Program-made: the position numbers and the translations under genes | The notes under the pieces: generated by a model | Databases searched by the model: none | What the model saw: only the letters and a program-made list of their open reading frames with translations | Told to the model about the DNA's origin: nothing | Assembly: GCF_012979235.1 (NCBI RefSeq) | Contig: NZ_JAATWC010000001.1 | Location: 625,001 to 689,000 of the forward strand | Reading direction: 5' to 3' | Length of the DNA: 64,000 nt | From: Dissulfurirhabdus thermomarina | GTDB taxonomy: Bacteria > Desulfobacterota > Dissulfuribacteria > Dissulfuribacterales > Dissulfurirhabdaceae | In this document: in pieces, positions 34,517 through 42,369 of the stretch | Numbering within the stretch: the stretch's first letter is position 1 | Layout: each line of letters opens with the position of its first letter

Positions 34517-36267
34517 CGGACGGGATGCCCAGGGAGCGGGACGGCCGTCCCGACGGGGACCTGGCGGTCCTCTTCGCCCGGTTCGCCGCGGAACGTTCCG
34601 GCGGGGCCCGGGAGGTGGAGCTGGCGGCATGGCTGCTCGGCCGGGCCGTGGCGGCGGGCGACGTCTGCCTGGATCTGCGGGCCGCGGCGGAGGGGGCGGT
34701 GGACCTTCCGCCCGGGGCCGGGGGGCCGCCGCCGGACCTCGAGACCTGGACCCGGATCCTCGCCCGCTCCCCCGTGGTGGGGGCCCCGGGCGCCGCCTCG
34801 CCCCTGGTGCTCGACGCCGCCGGGCGCCTCTACCTCCACCGTTACTGGCAATACGAGGATCTCCTGGCCCGGCGGCTCCTCGAGCTGGCCGCGGCCCGGG
34901 CCGAGGTGGACGAGGGGCGGCTGGCCGGGGCGCTGACGGACCTCTTCCCGGGAGGCGGGTCGGACCCGGCGCAGCGCCGGGCCGCCGAGGCCGTCGCCCG
35001 CCGCCGGCTGGCCGTGGTCACCGGCGGCCCCGGGACGGGCAAGACCACCACGGCGGTCCGGTCCCTGGCGGCCCTGGCGGCGGCGTGGCCGGGTCCGGGG
35101 CCCGGCCCCCGGGTGGCCCTGGCCGCCCCCACCGGGAAGGCGGCGGCCCGGCTCGGGGAGGCCGCCGCGGCCCTGGCCCGGGAGCTCCCCCCGGAGGGGC
35201 GGGCGGCGCTCCCGGCCGCGGGGATCACCATCCACCGGCTGCTCGGCCCGCTCCCCGGCGGGACCCGCTTCCGCCACGGGCCGGAGCGGCCCCTCCCCCA
35301 CGACGTGGTGGTGGTGGACGAGGCCTCCATGGTGGATCTTCCCCTCATGGCGAAGCTGGCCGCCGCGCTGGGGCCCGGGGCGCGGTTGGTCCTCCTCGGC
35401 GACCGGGACCAGCTGGCCTCCGTGGAGGCCGGGGCGGTCCTCGCCGACGTCTGCGACGCCGCGGCCGGCCCCCTCTCCGGGGCCGTGGTGGTCCTGGAAC
35501 GGAGCCACCGGTTCGAGGCCCGGGGCGGGATCGGCGCCGTGAGCCGGGCGGTCCGCGACGGCGACGGCGACGCCGCGGTGCGGCTCCTGTCCGGGGCGGC
35601 CGGGGAGGCAGCGGTGCTCCGCCCCCTTCCGCCGCCCGGGCGGTTCGAGGCGGCGCTCTTCGACGCGGTGGAGGCGCGGTTCCGGGCGGTGGCGGCGGCC
35701 GGGGGGCCGGGGGAGGCACTGGAGCGGCTTTCGGCCTTCCGGGTCCTCTGCGCCCTCCGCCGGGGGTCCGCCGGGGCCGAGGCGGTGAACGCGCTCGTCG
35801 CCCGGCGGCTCTCGGGCCGGTCCGGCCCGGCCGGCGGCCCCGCGTGGTTTCGTGGGCTCCCGGTGCTGGTCACCCGGAACGACCCGGTCACCGGGCTCTG
35901 GAACGGCGACGTGGGGGTCTTCTGGCCCGACCCGGAGGCCGGGGGTGAGTTCCGGGTCTTCTTCGAGGGCGGGGAGGGCGGTCTCCGGCGGTTTCCGCCC
36001 TCGCGGCTTCCGGCCCACGAGCCGGCCTTCGCCCTCACCGTCCACAAGAGCCAGGGGTCCGAATTCGACGAGGTGCTCCTGGTCCTCTCCCACGGCCCCT
36101 CGGAGGTCCTCACCCGGGAGCTCCTCTACACCGGGCTCACCCGCGCCCGCCGCCGGGTGGCGGTCTGGTCCGATCCCGGCCTCGTCCGGGCGGCGGCCGC
36201 CCGCCCGACCCGCCGGGCCTCGGGCCTCGCCGACGCCCTCCGCCGGGGGGCGGCCGGCGGGGCGTGA
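34513..36267 (+). CDS. recD: Exodeoxyribonuclease V alpha subunit (RecD)
   Basis: A 584-residue 5'-3' helicase. An N-terminal RecD domain (to about residue 150) is followed by Walker A VVTGGPGTGKTTTAVRSL (near 170), LAAPTGKAAARLGEAAAAL, motif II VVVDEASMVDLPLM (near 270), LLGDRDQLASVEAGAVLADV and the late motif FALTVHKSQGSEFDEVLLVL (near 508). GGGGAGGCGGG precedes the ATG, which overlaps the recB stop. With recC and recB it makes a complete RecBCD set. Confidence 0.94.
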   Translation: MTDGMPRERDGRPDGDLAVLFARFAAERSGGAREVELAAWLLGRAVAAGDVCLDLRAAAEGAVDLPPGAGGPPPDLETWTRILARSPVVGAPGAASPLVLDAAGRLYLHRYWQYEDLLARRLLELAAARAEVDEGRLAGALTDLFPGGGSDPAQRRAAEAVARRRLAVVTGGPGTGKTTTAVRSLAALAAAWPGPGPGPRVALAAPTGKAAARLGEAAAALARELPPEGRAALPAAGITIHRLLGPLPGGTRFRHGPERPLPHDVVVVDEASMVDLPLMAKLAAALGPGARLVLLGDRDQLASVEAGAVLADVCDAAAGPLSGAVVVLERSHRFEARGGIGAVSRAVRDGDGDAAVRLLSGAAGEAAVLRPLPPPGRFEAALFDAVEARFRAVAAAGGPGEALERLSAFRVLCALRRGSAGAEAVNALVARRLSGRSGPAGGPAWFRGLPVLVTRNDPVTGLWNGDVGVFWPDPEAGGEFRVFFEGGEGGLRRFPPSRLPAHEPAFALTVHKSQGSEFDEVLLVLSHGPSEVLTRELLYTGLTRARRRVAVWSDPGLVRAAAARPTRRASGLADALRRGAAGGA

Positions 36268-36711
36268 CGGGATTCACGGGGTTTTCGACGTTCCATGTGG
36301 ATCGAGCCAAGCTGGCAACCCCTCGATATACCCCGAGTATATTTGTCGTCGCCTCGCATCTGGCCCGTTCTTGAACGTCCATGGATCCGGAAAGCAAGTA
36401 GCTACCTCGGACGGAAGACGGTCCTCCGGCCCATTGCCGTCCCCCGCCCTCTGTGGCGCTGAAGGCGTCGATGGCGGGGCCGGAAGGAGCGCGACGAAAC
36501 TGTCCGAGCCCCGCGAAGCGGGGCGAGTTCTCGTCGCGCCCGGCCCGCCGAGACGCCGGGGGAACCCCGCCCGCCGCAGGCGAGGGCGGCTCCGTGCTCC
36601 CGCTGCGGCCCCGATCCGCGGCCTGTTTCGTGCGAATTCGGACTCCGGAGAATCGAACCCGCAAGGAACGTCGAGAGCCGATTCACTTCCCCCGGAGATC
36701 TTCCCGGGGGC
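36268..36711. other. Gene-free stretch with repeat fragments and an imperfect palindrome
   Basis: No coding region is convincing here. The 27-base unit at 36362-36388 matches 27154-27180 apart from two transitions and contains the dyad CGTTC-TT-GAACG. The GGCCCATTGCCGTCCCCCGC block near 36428-36447 resembles 30774-30793 in copy B. An imperfect palindrome occupies 36491-36537: outer arms GCGACGA and TCGTCGC, inner arms CCCCGC and GCGGGG around GAA. It may be a degenerate member of the dispersed repeat family. Confidence 0.6.
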
Positions 36712-36741
36712 TTGACAGCAGTCAAACCGGTTTGCTAGAGA
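36712..36741 (+). promoter_or_regulatory. Sigma-70-type promoter of the cytochrome locus
   Basis: TTGACA (36712-36717) with TAGAGA (36736-36741) 18 bases further on, preceded by a TG extension (TTGC). A similar GGGGGCTTGACA context occurs before perR. The promoter lies about 40 bases upstream of the first 12-heme cytochrome start. Confidence 0.6.
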
Positions 36742-36781
36742 TGGAATGAATCGCTATTCAGCCGGGAGGAAGGGGACTTCG

Positions 36782-37567
36782 ATGAGGACAGAAAAGGGCA
36801 GGCACAAGGTCTTTCTCGCTTTCGTATTCTCACTCGTTCTTCATTTTCCTGTGGCGCAGGCCATGGCCGCCGCGGCGGTCCTCCAGGATGCCGACTGCGT
36901 GAAATGCCACGACGAGCAGCCGGCCACGGTGGCGGCCAAGGGTGAAAAGCACCGGGCGGTGGGGTGCCGGGGCTGTCACCGGGAGCATCCTCCGAAGGGG
37001 GAGGACACCATCCCCGAGTGTTCCCGGTGCCACAAGGGGAAGGCCCACTTCGAACTCAAGGGGTGCCTTTCCTGCCACCGGGATCCGCACAAGCCCCTCG
37101 ACATCACCTTCGGCGACAACGTCACCGAGGCCTGCGTGACCTGCCACGCCAAGGAGGGGGCGACGCTCCACGGGAACAAGAGCGCCCACAGCGAGCAGGC
37201 CTGCAGCTTCTGCCACGAGAAGCACGGCCAGATCCCGGAGTGTTTCAAGTGCCACGAGGCCCACGTGGAGGGGCAGCAGGTCAAGGACTGCCTCGGCTGC
37301 CACCCGGCGCACTCGCCCCTGGTGATCCGCTATCCCAACGAGACGCCCACCGCCTACTGCGCGCCGTGCCACGAGGAAGAGGCCGAGCTGCTGAAGAACA
37401 CCAAGACCAAGCACGGCCAGTTCACCTGCGCCTTCTGCCACCGGGGGGTCCACCCGGTGGTGCCGCAGTGCGAGACCTGCCACGGGAAGCCCCATCCCCC
37501 CGCGCAGCACAAGATGATCCCGCGGTGCCTCGACTGCCACATGGACCCGCACAACCTGGTCAAGTAA
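36782..37567 (+). CDS. Dodecaheme c-type cytochrome, first of a tandem pair
   Basis: A 261-residue precursor with a signal peptide (residues 1-30, ending AMAAA) and twelve CXXCH motifs, one per about 19 residues: CVKCH, CRGCH, CSRCH, CLSCH, CVTCH, CSFCH, CFKCH, CLGCH, CAPCH, CAFCH, CETCH and CLDCH. Most are followed by a second histidine (e.g. CHRDPH, CHPAH), typical of bis-His c3/c7-like cytochromes. It is probably a periplasmic electron carrier feeding the outer-membrane complex. GGGAGGAAGG sets ATG 36782. A paralogous 12-heme gene follows 46 bases later. Confidence 0.88.
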   Translation: MRTEKGRHKVFLAFVFSLVLHFPVAQAMAAAAVLQDADCVKCHDEQPATVAAKGEKHRAVGCRGCHREHPPKGEDTIPECSRCHKGKAHFELKGCLSCHRDPHKPLDITFGDNVTEACVTCHAKEGATLHGNKSAHSEQACSFCHEKHGQIPECFKCHEAHVEGQQVKDCLGCHPAHSPLVIRYPNETPTAYCAPCHEEEAELLKNTKTKHGQFTCAFCHRGVHPVVPQCETCHGKPHPPAQHKMIPRCLDCHMDPHNLVK

Positions 37568-37613
37568 CCGAGAACCGGCGCGCGGCGCCGACACGAAGGG
37601 AAGGGAAGAGGGC

Positions 37614-38507
37614 ATGAGACGAGAAATCGGCAAGACGGTCACGGTGGTGTTCTTGGCGGCGGCCGGCCTGGTGCTGGCCGGGACGGGGTGCGTGGAGCAG
37701 CAGCGGGTCGCCCCGGCCCGGCAGGAGGCCGCCGTCCAGGCGAAGGCGAAGGGGGGGAGCCCCTACGACGTGGAAGTCCAGCCCCTGGAGACGGCCGAGT
37801 GCGCCCGGTGCCACATCTCCCAGTTCCGGCGGGTGCAGAAGGAGGGCGGAAAGCACCGGGCCCTCGAGTGCTCGGAGTGCCACGAGCAGTTCCACGCCTA
37901 CAACCCGCGGAAGCGGAACTACGCCGCCATCATGCCGAAGTGCGGCGCCTGCCACGACCAGCCCCACGGGCCGGCGAAGGCGGTGCAGCAGTGCCTTGCG
38001 TGTCACCAGGATCCCCACCGCCCGGTGGCCTCCCTGCCCGATCCCGCCAAGCTGGAGCGGCAGTGCCGGATCTGCCACGAGGCGATACCGAAGGCCATGA
38101 AGGCGGCGCCCAGCGCCCACCGCGACCAGCCCTGCTCCGACTGCCACTCCGACCGCCACGGGCGAAAGCCCGACTGCAGCGAGTGCCACGAGTCCCACAG
38201 CCCCGACGCCAAGCTGGACACCGCCGGGTGCCTCTCCTGCCACCCGGTCCACACCCCGCTCAAGGTCACCTACGGCGCCGACACCCCCAAGGTCATCTGC
38301 GCCGGCTGCCACGAGAAACCCTTCGAGCAACTGAAGGCCAAGGTGACCAAGCACTCCGCCTTCACCTGCGCGAAGTGCCACCCCCGGCACGGGCAGATCA
38401 AGCGGTGCCAGGAGTGCCACGGCGAGACCCCCCACAACCCGTCCATCCACAAGAAGTACCCGAAGTGCGGCAGGTGCCACAACATCGCCCACAACCTGGC
38501 CAAGTAG
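37614..38507 (+). CDS. Dodecaheme c-type cytochrome, probable lipoprotein, second of the pair
   Basis: A 297-residue protein with twelve CXXCH motifs, spaced like those of the neighbour upstream, and the same ending (C-x-x-CH-x3-HNLxK), so the two are paralogues. The N-terminus ends in LVLAGTGC (Cys26), a possible though imperfect lipobox, suggesting membrane attachment. HRALECSECHEQFHAYNP and QPCSDCHSDRHG show paired histidines. It may hand electrons between the periplasm and the beta-barrel complex. Confidence 0.87.
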   Translation: MRREIGKTVTVVFLAAAGLVLAGTGCVEQQRVAPARQEAAVQAKAKGGSPYDVEVQPLETAECARCHISQFRRVQKEGGKHRALECSECHEQFHAYNPRKRNYAAIMPKCGACHDQPHGPAKAVQQCLACHQDPHRPVASLPDPAKLERQCRICHEAIPKAMKAAPSAHRDQPCSDCHSDRHGRKPDCSECHESHSPDAKLDTAGCLSCHPVHTPLKVTYGADTPKVICAGCHEKPFEQLKAKVTKHSAFTCAKCHPRHGQIKRCQECHGETPHNPSIHKKYPKCGRCHNIAHNLAK

Positions 38508-38535
38508 CCGCTTTTCGGGCGGGCACGGAGACCAC

Positions 38536-38570
38536 GGAGGGCGCGGCCCCGGAGCGGGGCCGCGCCCTCC
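38536..38570. terminator. Strong hairpin between convergent genes
   Basis: A 16-base perfect stem beginning GGAGGGCGCGG pairs around the loop GAG. It lies 28 bases after the cytochrome stop and 27 bases beyond the end of the minus-strand NHL gene, so it may serve both transcripts. Confidence 0.8.
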
Positions 38571-38597
38571 GCGCGTTCGATGGGGCGGCGTGCCGGG

Positions 38598-39635
38598 CTA
38601 CCGGGAGGGGACCGCCTGGAAGTTCGCCTTTTCCTCCTCGGCCCCCTTGGGGGCGGGCGAGGTGGCGCCGGCGGCCGGCTCGGCCGGGGGGTGGACCTCC
38701 AGGACCTGGACGCGGTGGTTGAAGAGGTCCGCCACCAGGACGCGGCCTTCATCGTCCACCGCCACGTCCGTGGGGAAGTTGAACCACCCGGGTCCCCAGC
38801 CCTTGCCGCCGAACTCGAAGAGGTAGCGGCCGGAGAGGTCGTAGGCGAGGACCGTGTGGCGCATGTAGTCCACCACGTAGATCCGGCCCCGGGCCTCATC
38901 CAGGGCGAGGCCCCTGGGGCGGCTCATCTTGCCGGAGGAGCCGCCCTTCTGGCCGAACGAGAAGAGGAATTCCTCCTTCGCGTCGTACACGTAGACCTTG
39001 CTGGTCTCCTCGCTGAGGAGGTAGAGGCGGCTGGCGCCGTCGATGGCCACGTCGCGCACCAGGACGGGCCGCTCGCCGCTGCCCGGCGGGGTGTCCCTGG
39101 GGGTCAGCCGGTGGAGCAGGCGGCCCTCCGGCGACAGGACCAGGACGCCGACGCTGTTCTGACCGGCCACGTAGAGGCGGCCGTCCCTGGCCACGGCGAG
39201 GTGCTCCGGCAGGAAGGAGGCGGCGTCGGGGAGATCCCGGAGGGGGATTTCCCGCACCGGGAAGAAGGCGGCGTCCAGGACGGCGATCCGTGCCGGGGTC
39301 CCGGGTCCCGCCGGTCCCTGGGCCACGTAGAGCCGCCCGTCGGGCCCCAGGGCGAAGCCGGAGACGTGGTCGAGGCCCCGGCCGGCCCCCACGGAGACCC
39401 GCGGGAAGAAGTTCCGGTCGTAGACCACGACCCGGCCCCGGCTGGCGCTGAGGACGTAGGTTTCCCCCGTGTCCGGGGCGTAGGCCACGCCCCCGGGGAA
39501 GCCGATGGGCGCGCCCGAGTCGTCCACCTTCAGCTCGGCCACGGCCTTCACTGTCACGCCGCCGGCCAGGGCGGGGGGGGCGGAGAGGATCATCATCAAA
39601 ACCGTCATGAACTTGGCCATCGCTGCATGCTTCAC
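38598..39635 (-). CDS. Exported NHL-repeat beta-propeller protein
   Basis: A 345-residue protein with a signal peptide (to about residue 25, APPALA) and a propeller of six NHL-like blades. Examples are FPGGVAYAPDTGETYVLSAS, GLALDEARGRIYVVDYMRHT and FPTDVAVDDEGRVLVADLFN. A proline/alanine/glutamate tail follows. GTG 39635 is preceded by AGGAGG at ideal spacing. NHL proteins recur in this locus (52073, 57679) and are a usual companion of multiheme cytochrome conduits; they probably mediate protein contacts. It is transcribed away from the neighbouring cytochromes, from its own promoter. Confidence 0.85.
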   Translation of the reverse strand: MKHAAMAKFMTVLMMILSAPPALAGGVTVKAVAELKVDDSGAPIGFPGGVAYAPDTGETYVLSASRGRVVVYDRNFFPRVSVGAGRGLDHVSGFALGPDGRLYVAQGPAGPGTPARIAVLDAAFFPVREIPLRDLPDAASFLPEHLAVARDGRLYVAGQNSVGVLVLSPEGRLLHRLTPRDTPPGSGERPVLVRDVAIDGASRLYLLSEETSKVYVYDAKEEFLFSFGQKGGSSGKMSRPRGLALDEARGRIYVVDYMRHTVLAYDLSGRYLFEFGGKGWGPGWFNFPTDVAVDDEGRVLVADLFNHRVQVLEVHPPAEPAAGATSPAPKGAEEEKANFQAVPSR

Positions 39636-39654
39636 GATAACCTCCTGTAATCAA

Positions 39655-39683
39655 AGAATATTTACAACAAGGCCAGCTTTCAA
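39655..39683 (-). promoter_or_regulatory. Promoter of the NHL gene
   Basis: On the minus strand TTGAAA (39683-39678) and TATTCT (39660-39655) are separated by exactly 17 bases. The predicted start of transcription is about 12 bases before the GTG codon, giving a very short leader that still includes AGGAGG. Confidence 0.65.
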
Positions 39684-39976
39684 TTTAGTCAGAATAACGA
39701 CACTATGGGTCGGTTCCGGTCGCCTGGCTGATTTATAGCGCGTTTTGGCGAAAAAGTCGCATCGGATTATTGACATCCGAGCGTATCGGGTATAGAAAAA
39801 AAGTAAAGGGCAATAAAGGGAAATTTTGGTTAAATATAAATATATTTGCATTTTTTAAGGCTTCGGCCGTCATGAAACGGGACATTCCCGTTCCCCTGGG
39901 GGGAAGCGGGGGTTGGGCCTTCTTGCCATGGGGAGGCGGGGGCCCGAGATCACCACAACAATAAGGAGGTTCTGCG
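39660..39976. other. AT-rich divergent control region
   Basis: This gene-free stretch between two divergent genes is strikingly AT-rich (notably 39765-39860) compared with all surrounding DNA. It holds promoters in both directions, a small dyad CCGA-GCGTA-TCGG (39777-39789) between the plus-strand -35 and -10, and a hairpin TTCCCC-TGG-GGGGAA (39891-39905) in the long leader of the cytochrome at 39977. Regulator binding is plausible but the factor is unknown. Confidence 0.7.
39770..39796 (+). promoter_or_regulatory. Promoter of the secreted-cytochrome/beta-barrel transcript
   Basis: TTGACA (39770-39775) and TATAGA (39791-39796), spacer 15 bases, with an inverted repeat inside the spacer that could be an operator. 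The leader to ATG 39977 would be about 175 bases. Confidence 0.6.
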
Positions 39977-41071
39977 ATGAGGAGTTCGAGAATCGAGTTG
40001 TTCGGAGCGGCGGTGCTCTTCGGGGCGTTTCTGGCGTTCTCCGTCCTGGGTGCCCCCGGGGTCGCCGTGGCCAAGGTCCAGGGGCAGTGCGCCCAGTGTC
40101 ACACCATGCACAACAGCCAGAACGGCCAGAGCATCGTGAGTACCCCCAACGGGGCCCTGATCGCCACGGAAAACGGCTGCATCGGCTGCCATACCGGCAC
40201 CAACACCGGCGCCAACAACATCCCCTACATCCTGTCCACCTCTACGCCCAACTACGGCGCGACCGGCACCACGGGTGACACCCTGGCGGGCGGCAATTTC
40301 TACTTCGTGGCCACCGCCGGAAACGCCACCGACGCCGCCGGGCACAACGTGGCGGGGCTGGCGGCTTCCGATGCCCAGCTGGGACTGACCCCGCCGGGCG
40401 GGCAGGCCCTTTTGAGCCAGCTCACCTGCGCCGGCGTCAACGGCTGCCACGGCGACCGCACGAAGGCCGACGATTTCACCGCCGTCTCCGGCGCCCACCA
40501 CGGCGACGACAGCGTGCTCGACGGTTCCACCGTGGCCCAGAGCTACCGCTTCCTGCTCGGCGTCACCGGCATCGAGGACTCGGACTGGGAGTACCAGCCC
40601 ACGGTGACGGCCCACAACCAGTACAACGGGTATGACCGCGCCCAGGAGGCCGACGTCGACAACTCCACCATCAGCGCCCTCTGCGCCAAGTGTCACGGCG
40701 ATTTCCACAGCGGCGCCGGCGACCTCGGGCCTTCCGACGACGGGAGCATGCAGTCCGCCTGGATCCGCCATCCCACCGACTTCGACATGGGGAACGTGAA
40801 GAACAAGGAGTACGGCGCCTACAACGGCGGCAACAGCACCGCGGCGCCCTACAGCGTGGTGGCCCCGGTGGGGAGCGACCTCGACACGGTGCCCGGCGTG
40901 CAGCAGACGGTCTTCGACGAGGCGGACGATGCCATCGTGATGTGCCTGTCGTGCCACCGGGCCCACGCCACCCCCTACGCGGATGCCCTGCGGTGGGACT
41001 ACAGCGCCATGGTGGCGGGCAGCGGCGCGGGTAACGTCGGCTGCTTCATCTGCCACACCACCAAGGACTAA
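39977..41071 (+). CDS. Secreted multiheme cytochrome, paralogue 1 (possible extracellular/nanowire type)
   Basis: A 364-residue precursor (signal peptide to about residue 33, AVAK) with five CXXCH motifs (CAQCH, CIGCH, CAKCH, CLSCH, CFICH) and a CAGVNGCH motif that aligns with a normal heme site in the paralogue at 41203. It opens with CHTMHNSQNGQ and ends with CHRAHATPYADALRWDYS and CHTTKD, both shared with 41203 and 52952. Long glycine/asparagine/threonine-rich loops suit an extracellular protein. Low heme density and this architecture recall OmcE/OmcS-like filament cytochromes, but that is inference. AAGGAGGT lies 6 bases before the ATG, a very strong site suggesting high expression. Confidence 0.82.
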   Translation: MRSSRIELFGAAVLFGAFLAFSVLGAPGVAVAKVQGQCAQCHTMHNSQNGQSIVSTPNGALIATENGCIGCHTGTNTGANNIPYILSTSTPNYGATGTTGDTLAGGNFYFVATAGNATDAAGHNVAGLAASDAQLGLTPPGGQALLSQLTCAGVNGCHGDRTKADDFTAVSGAHHGDDSVLDGSTVAQSYRFLLGVTGIEDSDWEYQPTVTAHNQYNGYDRAQEADVDNSTISALCAKCHGDFHSGAGDLGPSDDGSMQSAWIRHPTDFDMGNVKNKEYGAYNGGNSTAAPYSVVAPVGSDLDTVPGVQQTVFDEADDAIVMCLSCHRAHATPYADALRWDYSAMVAGSGAGNVGCFICHTTKD

Positions 41072-41110
41072 GACCTAGTCGACCCAACCCTACCGATCCC
41101 TGATCCGGCC

Positions 41111-41138
41111 CCCCTCCGCCCCGCCCGGGGCGGAGGGG
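41111..41138 (+). terminator. Perfect GC hairpin between two cytochrome genes
   Basis: CCCCTCCGCCCCG, loop CC, then its complement. It lies 40 bases after the stop of the first secreted cytochrome. With no T run it may partly terminate or protect the upstream mRNA, allowing more of the first cytochrome than of the downstream genes. Confidence 0.6.
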
Positions 41139-41202
41139 AGGTTCGGGTGGGTATGAGGACATGCACCGGCGGCGGCCGCCGGGCACTGGGGAGCACGGGG
41201 TG

Positions 41203-42300
41203 ATGAACGGATCCTGGAGCCGGATCATCGGGGCGGTCGGCGGCGCGGCGGCGGCCGTGGCCTTCCTGGCCGCCGGCACGGCCCTGGCCCGGGTGACCGG
41301 GCCCTGTGCCAACTGCCACACCATGCACAACAGCCAGGACGGCGGACCGGTGGCCGCCGGCGGGCCGTACGCTTACCTCACCACCGACGACTGCGTCGGC
41401 TGCCACACCAACCCCAGCGGGGGGGAGACCGTGCTGGATCTCGGCGGGGGTACCCTGGTCCCCGTCGTGAACACGGCGGCCCCGCCGGTGACCCCCCTGG
41501 CGGCGGGGAACTTCTACTGGGTGCGGGGCGGCAACGACACCAAGGGACACAACTGTCTCACCGTGCCGGGCATCACCCAGGACCAGTTCCTGGCCAAGGC
41601 GCCGGGCACCAGCCGGGGGGGGCCGCAATGCATGGCCTGTCACGGGCGGATCTCCAACTGCGAGAGCTGCCACACGCCCCGCCACCACGCCGACGACTCA
41701 GGTTCCGGGCCGGTGGGGGAGGCCGGCGGCTGGTACCGCTTCCTCAACTCGAGCGCCCATGGCCAGAGCGACACCGGCGTCATCGGGATCGAGGACGCCG
41801 ACTGGGAGCACACCGTCTCCGCCGCCGACCACAACGAGTATCGGGGGACGACGAACGCCTATGGAATCGACGACAATTCCATGAGCAACTACTGCGGGGG
41901 ATGCCACGACCAGTTCCACGGGATCCTGTGGACGGACGGCTCCAACCCGGACAACCATTCGCCCTGGTTCCTGCACCCCACGCACCTGGCGTTGGCCGAC
42001 ACGGACCCCGGCAAGGAGTACCACTTCTACAACACGGCCAACGGCACCGCCCCGGGGCCGTACAATCCCCTCGTGCCGGTGGCCAGGGACCCGGGGCGCC
42101 TCGCCGGCATGACCGGGCCGGACGCCCAGGTGTACGTGGCGGCGGGCGAGGCCCAGGGCGACCAGGTGATGTGCCTGTCGTGTCACCGGGCCCATGGCAG
42201 TCCCTATGACGACATGCTCAGGTGGGATTACCAGGCTTGCGACGCCGGGAGTCCCTCGGCGGACTGCGGCTGCTTCGTCTGCCACACCAGCAAGGATTAG
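41203..42300 (+). CDS. Secreted heptaheme cytochrome, paralogue 2
   Basis: A 365-residue precursor with a signal peptide (to about residue 29, TALA) and seven CXXCH motifs: CANCH, CVGCH, CMACH, CESCH, CGGCH, CLSCH and CFVCH. It shares CHTMHNSQDG at the N-terminus and CHRAHGSPYDDMLRWDYQ...CHTSKD at the C-terminus with 39977 and 52952. It carries an extra CESCHTPRHH site, and its CMACHG replaces their CX5CH motif. Probably extracellular. The ATG at 41203 is preferred over 41161 because it is followed directly by a good signal peptide. Confidence 0.82.
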   Translation: MNGSWSRIIGAVGGAAAAVAFLAAGTALARVTGPCANCHTMHNSQDGGPVAAGGPYAYLTTDDCVGCHTNPSGGETVLDLGGGTLVPVVNTAAPPVTPLAAGNFYWVRGGNDTKGHNCLTVPGITQDQFLAKAPGTSRGGPQCMACHGRISNCESCHTPRHHADDSGSGPVGEAGGWYRFLNSSAHGQSDTGVIGIEDADWEHTVSAADHNEYRGTTNAYGIDDNSMSNYCGGCHDQFHGILWTDGSNPDNHSPWFLHPTHLALADTDPGKEYHFYNTANGTAPGPYNPLVPVARDPGRLAGMTGPDAQVYVAAGEAQGDQVMCLSCHRAHGSPYDDMLRWDYQACDAGSPSADCGCFVCHTSKD

Positions 42301-42369
42301 CGGGGGGCCGGTTTCCCGCCGGATCGCCGGAAGGGGGCGCGGAAACCCGGGGGAAAGGAGCGGCTGGGA

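Noticed and set aside
36640-36665. Minus-strand GCGGGTTCGATTC resembling a tRNA T-arm
   Set aside because: No matching acceptor, D or anticodon arms were found, and the T-stem pairs poorly. It is a chance match or at most a decayed fragment.
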